38,646 nucleotides of DNA from Saprospiraceae bacterium (GTDB taxonomy: Bacteria; Bacteroidota; Bacteroidia; Chitinophagales; Saprospiraceae): positions 1 through 38,646 of the forward strand of contig JAIPBL010000059.1 of assembly GCA_021739645.1 (NCBI GenBank), in the 5' to 3' direction. The translations under genes were made by a program, and so were the position numbers. Position 1 is the first letter of the stretch, and every line of letters starts with the position of its first letter. The notes under the pieces are model-generated. The model made no database searches and was not told the origin of the DNA. It saw only the letters and a list, made by a program, of their open reading frames with translations. Below are positions 32,994 through 38,646 of the stretch, one piece after another.

Positions 32994-35900
32994 ATGAAAA
33001 CACTACGTTTACTACTGCTGCTGCTAGGCAGCTTTTCCGCTTTTTCCCTTTCTGCACAACTCGACTTCAAAATCCAACTGATGCCCGATGGCACGAAATG
33101 GGGCATTTATATTGCGCCGCAGACTGGAACAGCTCCTACGGCCAATACAATTACTGGTTCTGGCCAAATCACCTTGGTTGCTCCGCTCAACTTTGCCATT
33201 GTGGACTTCAATCCCGTGAGTGGTTTTTGGGCAAGCAATGCCGTCATCAATGGGCCAGACGAAAACCCCACCAAGTCGTACATTTCGTTCGGCCTGATGA
33301 ACGACATCCCGCAAATTGTCTATTCCGCTACGGCTCCTACCCTGCTTTTCACGTTCAGAAAAGCCAACAATTACTGCCCCGATGAATTTTACCTCATCGA
33401 AAACGGCATAGACCCTTTTGACCAATTGCCCAACTCGGAAAACAGCAATCCCGGCAACGAAATCACGGTGCTCGATTTTGGCACCGCCCCATTTTCTACC
33501 TATAATTATGGGAAAAACATCGCCCCATTTGCCTGGGACTGCCACGACTGCGACGGTGATGGCATCCCGAACGCCTTCGAAGACACCAACGGCAACGGCG
33601 TCTATGACCCGACAATTGACGTTTCCGACCTCTGCAACAACTCCGCCCCAAGTTGCCTCGAAATAACGGGCGCACAACTCCACTGCCAAGGCGGTGGCAC
33701 TGCCTGCGGCAACAACCCGTCCGGCCAGCTTTCGCTCGTCGTGGACATTGCGGGCGGACAAGCACCATTTACAGTAGAATACACGGACGGCAGTGTCACT
33801 TCCACGCTCCAAAACTACCAGAGCGGCACACCGTTCAACGTGGACGCTGCCAACGGCGCTGTTTTCAAAATTATCGCCGTGACCGGCAACGACGGTTGCG
33901 AAGCAGCAGCCAACGGCCTCAACGGCGAAGTGCCAGTCACCATTTTGGGAGCGCTCCAGTTCACGACGCAACCCGTGGGCGCACTGATTTGCCCTTCGGA
34001 AAGCGCCTTGTTTGAAGCGTGTGCCACAGCCACCAACAGCAGCTTCGACATCCGGTGGGAATATTCCCCCAACCAAACAGCAGCTTGGCAGCCCATCAAC
34101 ACCACGACGGGGCTTTTCGAAGTAAACAGTTCAAGCGATGGCTGCAGCACCTTGCACGTCAACGAAGGAACTGGCTTGAACGGCTACCGCTTCAGGGCCG
34201 TGGCAGAAGGTCAAAATGCAGCAGCGGTCAACTCGCAAACCGCCACTTTGAACTTGAAAGGCCCACTGGTAGTGAGCGCCAATCCTACTGATACAAAAAT
34301 TTGCGATGGTGAAACCGTCACGTTCAGCGCCGCTTTTGCAAACCTTGGCGCAGGCGACATCAATTACACCTGGGAACTCAGCCACAACGATGGCCTCACT
34401 TGGTGGGACGGTATGCCGGGAATGGGCATTTCCGGCATTGACTCGCCGACATTGACCATGCAAGCCATTCACTTCAACGCCAATGGCGACATCTATCGGC
34501 TCCGGGCGCAGGTGGACGGTTGCGATTTCTTTTACACGCAGCCAGCCTCCATCACGGTGGAAGGCCCGATTGAAATACTGTCCATCGTCAGCCCAATGGC
34601 AGTTTGCCGTGGCGAGGATGCCTGCTTCGAAGTGCAGGCCGAACTGTTCGGCACTGGCCAACTAAGCTACCAGTGGCAGGAGCGCCCAAGTGGCAGCGCC
34701 ACCTGGACGAACGTGCCCGGCGCTTCGGCTCCGATTTTCTGCCTGGCAAACACCGAAGGCCGCAACGGCTACTGCTACCGGGCGCTGGTGCGCACGGCAA
34801 GCTGCCCGGCTGTCACTTCCGCAGAGGCTTGCCTCGTCGTGGAAGACAAGGCCGTTTTTGCGCAGCAACCACAAAACGCTGCGATATGCGCTGGTGAAAT
34901 TGCAACGCTGACTGCCAGTGCCGCCATTGATGCCGACTACGCTGGGCAAGTGAGCTACCGCTGGCAAACATCTGCCGATGGCGGCCAAAGCTGGCAAGAC
35001 CTCGACAACGACTCGAACTTTGACGGCGCCAACGGCAACATCCTGACTATCAGCGACTTGTCCGCATTGGGCAACCTACAATACCGCCTCAGCGCCTCAA
35101 CGGGCATTTGCGAAGCAGCCAACTCCGATGCCGCCACTGTGACGGTGGAAGGCCCGGTCGCCTTCAGCGAACAGCCTGCGGGAATGACGATTTGCCCCGG
35201 TTCTGGCGCCAGCTTCTCGGCTGCGGCAAACGTGCTGGGTGCTGGCAATATTCAACTCCAGTGGCAGTCCAGCACCAACGGCTTTGACTGGGCAAACGTT
35301 GCCGAAGGCAACAACTACGCTGGCACACAAACGGGCACGCTGACCGTGCAAAACGCCACCGCTGGCCGCTTGTTCCGCCTCGGCGCTTCGACGGGCATTT
35401 GCGGAGCAAAATACTCCGAGCCAGCTGTGCTGACCGTGGAAGCACCGATTTTGTTTAGCCAACAGCCGGAGAGCGCAACGGTCTGCCCGGATGAGGCGGC
35501 ATCGTTCTCCATCGCAGTGGACGGTGGTAGCGGCACATTGTCGCTGCAATGGCAGTCAAGCCCAACTGGTCAAGTCTGGACGGACATTGCCGAAGGCAAC
35601 ACCTTCATTGGCACACAAACTTCCACACTGACCGTGGCCGAAGCGACAGGCTTGGACGGCACACAGTTCCGTTTGGTGGCTGCTTCGCAAAACTGTACGG
35701 CCTACTCGGCTTCGGCGGTGCTGACGCTGGAGGACGATGCCGTCTGCAACCCAATTCCAGCCTACAACGACTGCGTTTCGCTGGCCGTGAAAAAGCTCGA
35801 CGGCAACATCGGTTGGAGCGTGTGGGCAAAGACGGACAGCAGCTTCACGGAGACGCCCTACCAATTGCCGACAGGCGGAAAAGTCACGTTGGTGGTACCC

Positions 35901-36605
35901 GTCGGCTTCACAATCCAGGGAGTGACGAGCTTCAACGGTGGCAAGTGGAACCCCGGCAAAGTGATTTTCAACCCAGCGCAAGACCCCGGCAAAATCTACT
36001 TCGAATACAACCTGACGCCCAACCTGAACTTCTTGGAACTGACGCCCAATTCCGAACGGCTTTTGTTCAGTTTCTCGGTGGTGGGCGGCTGCCCCGAGTC
36101 GCTGTCGCTGATGGACAACATCGTGCCACCGGGCTTCTCCCAGAACCTGTTCACTGGTTTTGGTGCGGGCAACGGGCCGGACGTGCCTTTCCGCTTCTGC
36201 GGCAACGCCCCCCAAGATGCGTGGGTATGCCCTCCGACATCGAACATGATGGCCCCGACGAGTGGCAGCACCGTGGCCACTGGCCAGCAGCTTGACCTCG
36301 ACCCAAGCGCCGTGCAGGTTGATTTTGGAAAAATGGCAAACGTGGACCTAGAGCCTACCAGCTTCTTCGGCGTGGCACCGAACCCCGTTCGGGACGAACT
36401 GAAGGTGGCTTTCAAAGAAAATATTTTGGAAAAAACGTCCTCGCTCCGCCTCTGGAACCTGCAAGGCCAAGTGCTTTACCAAACCGCCATCGAGGGCGAA
36501 GCCGTTCGCCGCCTCGACCTCGGCCAGACCATTCCGGGCATCTACTTCCTCACCCTCGAAGTGGACGGCAAGCTGGTGCAGCGGGAGAAGATTATCGTCC
36601 AATAA
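32994..36605 (+). CDS. Large secreted protein: LQLMPDG modules, calcium loop, six Ig-like repeats, type A T9SS domain
   Basis: This 1203-aa protein begins with a signal peptide (TLRLLLLLLGSFSAFSLSAQ). Residues about 23-180 form a module with core LDFKIQLMPDGTKWGIYIAP, ending in AWDCHD. A thrombospondin type 3-like calcium loop follows (DCDGDGIPNAFEDTNGNGVYD, here about 182-202). After a SprB-like stretch there are six Ig-like repeats (about 319-913), each with an xxQPxxxxICxGExxxF start and a YxWQxSxxGxxW centre. A second, divergent copy of the N-terminal module lies at 921-1080 (SLAVKKLDGNIGWSVWAK). The last 80 residues are a type A T9SS sorting domain (FGVAPNPVRDEL to KLVQREKIIV). It probably displays ligand-binding modules at the cell surface. 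No enzyme domain is visible. Confidence 0.88.
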   Translation: MKTLRLLLLLLGSFSAFSLSAQLDFKIQLMPDGTKWGIYIAPQTGTAPTANTITGSGQITLVAPLNFAIVDFNPVSGFWASNAVINGPDENPTKSYISFGLMNDIPQIVYSATAPTLLFTFRKANNYCPDEFYLIENGIDPFDQLPNSENSNPGNEITVLDFGTAPFSTYNYGKNIAPFAWDCHDCDGDGIPNAFEDTNGNGVYDPTIDVSDLCNNSAPSCLEITGAQLHCQGGGTACGNNPSGQLSLVVDIAGGQAPFTVEYTDGSVTSTLQNYQSGTPFNVDAANGAVFKIIAVTGNDGCEAAANGLNGEVPVTILGALQFTTQPVGALICPSESALFEACATATNSSFDIRWEYSPNQTAAWQPINTTTGLFEVNSSSDGCSTLHVNEGTGLNGYRFRAVAEGQNAAAVNSQTATLNLKGPLVVSANPTDTKICDGETVTFSAAFANLGAGDINYTWELSHNDGLTWWDGMPGMGISGIDSPTLTMQAIHFNANGDIYRLRAQVDGCDFFYTQPASITVEGPIEILSIVSPMAVCRGEDACFEVQAELFGTGQLSYQWQERPSGSATWTNVPGASAPIFCLANTEGRNGYCYRALVRTASCPAVTSAEACLVVEDKAVFAQQPQNAAICAGEIATLTASAAIDADYAGQVSYRWQTSADGGQSWQDLDNDSNFDGANGNILTISDLSALGNLQYRLSASTGICEAANSDAATVTVEGPVAFSEQPAGMTICPGSGASFSAAANVLGAGNIQLQWQSSTNGFDWANVAEGNNYAGTQTGTLTVQNATAGRLFRLGASTGICGAKYSEPAVLTVEAPILFSQQPESATVCPDEAASFSIAVDGGSGTLSLQWQSSPTGQVWTDIAEGNTFIGTQTSTLTVAEATGLDGTQFRLVAASQNCTAYSASAVLTLEDDAVCNPIPAYNDCVSLAVKKLDGNIGWSVWAKTDSSFTETPYQLPTGGKVTLVVPVGFTIQGVTSFNGGKWNPGKVIFNPAQDPGKIYFEYNLTPNLNFLELTPNSERLLFSFSVVGGCPESLSLMDNIVPPGFSQNLFTGFGAGNGPDVPFRFCGNAPQDAWVCPPTSNMMAPTSGSTVATGQQLDLDPSAVQVDFGKMANVDLEPTSFFGVAPNPVRDELKVAFKENILEKTSSLRLWNLQGQVLYQTAIEGEAVRRLDLGQTIPGIYFLTLEVDGKLVQREKIIVQ

Positions 36606-36690
36606 AGTTCGACAGTTCGACAGTGGGCAGTCAGGTGGTACTTCCACGTCCCTGACTGCAAACTGCCAACTGTCGGACTGCCAACTTAAT
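36606..36690. repeat. Iterated GTTCGACA repeat with inverted half
   Basis: Two copies of GTTCGACA followed by GTGGGCAGTCAGG are mirrored by CCTGACTGC and GCCAACTGTCGGACTGCC, forming a long imperfect hairpin. It starts right after the stop codon of the preceding gene and ends before the leader of the next one. Confidence 0.75.
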
Positions 36691-36716
36691 AACCACCCCC
36701 CTCAAAACCATTTTTT

Positions 36717-38646
36717 ATGAAAATTGCTACTCAATTTCGTTGGCTCCTCGTCTTGAGCCTCTTTCCTACCTTTCTTTTTTCACAAAATGGGATGAACCTA
36801 AAACTCCAACTCATGCCGGACGGGCAAACTTGGGGCGTGTACGTGAAGCCGGATGATTCTATTTCACCGAGCAATTTGACCATAACAAGTTGGGCACAAG
36901 TCACTTTGGTGATGCCTATTGGTTATCAATGGTCATCGTTAGTAAGTGTTAGTGGAAATTGGGCGGCTCAATACCCTTACGATGGAGTTGAAGAGCTTCC
37001 AGAAAATAGAATTCAGTATTTCACCCTTTTGGATGAATCAATTCCTGTTATTTATGCAACTAGTAGTGAAACACTTCTATTCACATTTAAGGGTGATGGG
37101 AATTGCCCAAATGAAATTTCACTTTGGGATGAAAACACTCAACTAATTCTTTACCCCAATGATAGTTGGTGGTCATTCAACCCTCCAGGGAATATTTTTG
37201 AAGTATTCGACATGATGACTGCCAGCTTTTACACTTATGGTCATGATTACGCCCCCGCCGCCTGGGACTGTCACGACAACGACAACGACGGCATCCTCAA
37301 CGCCCACGAAGACACCAACGGTAATGGCATTTTCGATGCGGGCGATGCCTCCGACCTAAACACCCCAGACTTTGCAAGCTCGGCTGGTGGCTTTAATTTC
37401 AAACTGCAACTCATGCCCGATGGAGATAACTGGGGCGTGTATGTCAAGCCTGAAGATGGGCTTTTCCCAAGTGTAAATACCATCACTGGCACAAGCCAAG
37501 TAACGGTGGTGATGCCCAAAGACTATGCTTGGTCACAGTTGGAAAGCGTGAGCGGTACTTGGTCGGCAGATGCTGGGGTCAATGGCCCAGTAGAGAACCC
37601 CACCAAAAAATACGTGATGTTCGGACTGGTATCAGACCAGCCGCAAATCAACTACCAGAACGGGCATGAAACCCTGCTTTTCACTTTCCGAAAAGCCGCT
37701 GATTGTCCCAATGACCTGCACCTGTACAGCCAACAAACCGACCCAATGCCAAGTCCAGGTGGCTACAACCTCGGAAATGATATTGCCGTAATTGACATCG
37801 GCCTACCGCAATTCCCGTTCTATACCTATTCGGGCAACTACGCCCTGGCCGCCTGGGACTGCCACGACAACGACGGCGATGGCATTCCCAACGCCCTCGA
37901 AGACACCAACGGCAACGGCATTTTCGACCTGGGCTTGGATGCTTCTGACCTCAACAGCGCAGACTCCGCCCTTGGCACTGGCTGCATGAAACTCAAACTA
38001 CAACTCCTGCCCGATTCCTCCGGCTGGGGCGTGTTCGCCAAGCCGTTCGATGGGTATTTGCCTTCGGCAAACGCCGTGGCCACTGGCGGACGGGTGACCG
38101 TTGTCGCACCGGAAAACTTCGATTTCGGAGGCATGGAAAACGCCACGGGCGAGTGGTTGCTGGTCAGCACGCTGTACGGTCTGCCCAGCAATCCCAGCCG
38201 CAAGTTCCTGACTTTCGAGCTGACGCCCAACGCCACCAACCTCGGCCTGAGCGCCACGGAAGCCACCCTGCTTTTCCAGTTCGACAAGCTGGGCGATTGC
38301 CCCGACTCGTTGTACCTCCTCGAAAACTACCAGTCCATGGGACTTGAGCCAAACGAATTCAGTGGCTTCGACCCGAACAGTTTCACGTCCAGCAGCTTCG
38401 AGTACTGCGGCGTCTATGCCCGAAAATCCTGGCGCTGCAAAGCCGCATCCACGCCCGGCGGCACCATCATCATCGTGGCGACGGAAGACAGCCTCTCAGC
38501 TCCGCAGACGGAGGCCGTTGACCGGGATGCCGAATTTTCCGAAGGGCAAACATTGGCCGAAGGCCAAAGCTTCACCCTCGCCCCGAACCCGGCGGGCAGT
38601 TTCGTGAACATCACAGTTTCGGAAAATTTGGCCGAAGGCCAAACGA
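36717..38646 (+). CDS. Large secreted protein with three LQLMPDG modules and calcium loops, 3' truncated by window end
   Basis: I translated this frame in full: it is open for 643 codons from the ATG at 36717 to the window edge. A signal peptide (WLLVLSLFPTFLFSQ) is followed by three copies of the module seen in the preceding gene, with cores LKLQLMPDGQTWGVYVKP (about 26-180), FKLQLMPDGDNWGVYVKP (about 224-380) and LKLQLLPDSSGWGVFAKP (about 423-575). The first two end in AAWDCHDND and are joined to the next by calcium loops (DNDGDGIPNALEDTNGNG type). The last ends in a WRC and has no calcium loop. SFTLAPNPAGSFVNITVSEN starts a type A T9SS domain, so only a short C-terminal piece is missing. 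It is a paralogue of its upstream neighbour but has no Ig-like repeats in the visible part. Confidence 0.85.
   Translation, partial: MKIATQFRWLLVLSLFPTFLFSQNGMNLKLQLMPDGQTWGVYVKPDDSISPSNLTITSWAQVTLVMPIGYQWSSLVSVSGNWAAQYPYDGVEELPENRIQYFTLLDESIPVIYATSSETLLFTFKGDGNCPNEISLWDENTQLILYPNDSWWSFNPPGNIFEVFDMMTASFYTYGHDYAPAAWDCHDNDNDGILNAHEDTNGNGIFDAGDASDLNTPDFASSAGGFNFKLQLMPDGDNWGVYVKPEDGLFPSVNTITGTSQVTVVMPKDYAWSQLESVSGTWSADAGVNGPVENPTKKYVMFGLVSDQPQINYQNGHETLLFTFRKAADCPNDLHLYSQQTDPMPSPGGYNLGNDIAVIDIGLPQFPFYTYSGNYALAAWDCHDNDGDGIPNALEDTNGNGIFDLGLDASDLNSADSALGTGCMKLKLQLLPDSSGWGVFAKPFDGYLPSANAVATGGRVTVVAPENFDFGGMENATGEWLLVSTLYGLPSNPSRKFLTFELTPNATNLGLSATEATLLFQFDKLGDCPDSLYLLENYQSMGLEPNEFSGFDPNSFTSSSFEYCGVYARKSWRCKAASTPGGTIIIVATEDSLSAPQTEAVDRDAEFSEGQTLAEGQSFTLAPNPAGSFVNITVSENLAEGQT

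Noticed and set aside
33541-33603. Dockerin domain in the LQLMPDG-module proteins
   Set aside because: The acidic loops follow the thrombospondin type 3 pattern (DGDGIPNAxEDTNGNG) and lack the paired F-helices of dockerins.
33024-34076. 350-codon minus-strand open frame opposite the first LQLMPDG-module gene
   Set aside because: It is a shadow of the plus-strand gene, which has a signal peptide, module pattern and sorting domain.

Overview
The window comes from a bacterium of the phylum Bacteroidota, most likely the Saprospiria lineage (Haliscomenobacter/Lewinella-like). The main signs are several very large secreted proteins with type IX secretion system (T9SS) C-terminal sorting domains (type A and type B), SprB-type repeats, two PorP/SprF-family outer-membrane proteins, a bactofilin, a short bacterial-type Pgi, and A-rich leaders in place of strong Shine-Dalgarno sequences. 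No rRNA, tRNA or CRISPR array was seen. The lineage call is inference from gene content.

Layout. 1-5105: the 3' end of an alpha-2-macroglobulin-like gene with a terminator, an unrecognised helical 501-aa protein, a small membrane protein, a POT-family peptide transporter and a DUF4230 protein. 5106-8322: an AT-rich restriction-modification island with a cytosine-5 methyltransferase and a restriction endonuclease (probably SacI family) overlapping by 1 nt, flanked by gene-poor sequence with inverted repeats. 8323-12009: housekeeping genes, namely a DUF3108 protein coupled to an LPG-synthase-like membrane protein, ruvC, a HIT hydrolase and greA. 12555-23901: a minus-strand run of four surface genes. 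These are a 1402-aa protein with dockerin-like and cohesin-like modules, a 267-aa cohesin-like protein, a 1699-aa protein with four cohesin-like modules plus twelve SprB-type repeats and a type B sorting domain, and finally a PorP/SprF protein.

24380-32724: an orphan LuxR-type response regulator, a Tat/lipobox asparaginase-family hydrolase diverging from an LpxL-like acyltransferase, pgi, yraN, a biotin carrier protein, a four-helix membrane protein, bactofilin, a second PorP/SprF protein and a GbsR/MarR regulator. 32994 to the window end: two consecutive large secreted proteins built from one repeated, apparently undescribed module (core LQLMPDG..WGVY..P) joined by calcium-loop linkers. The second gene runs off the window.

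How the parts fit. The T9SS cargo genes and PorP/SprF genes form a cell-surface programme. The type B cargo next to its own PorP/SprF protein fits the known rule that type B cargo needs a partner of this kind. Cohesin-like and dockerin-like modules in adjacent genes suggest that these proteins may assemble with each other on the surface. Several gene borders carry short iterated repeats, some folding into hairpins and two of them containing the stop codon itself.
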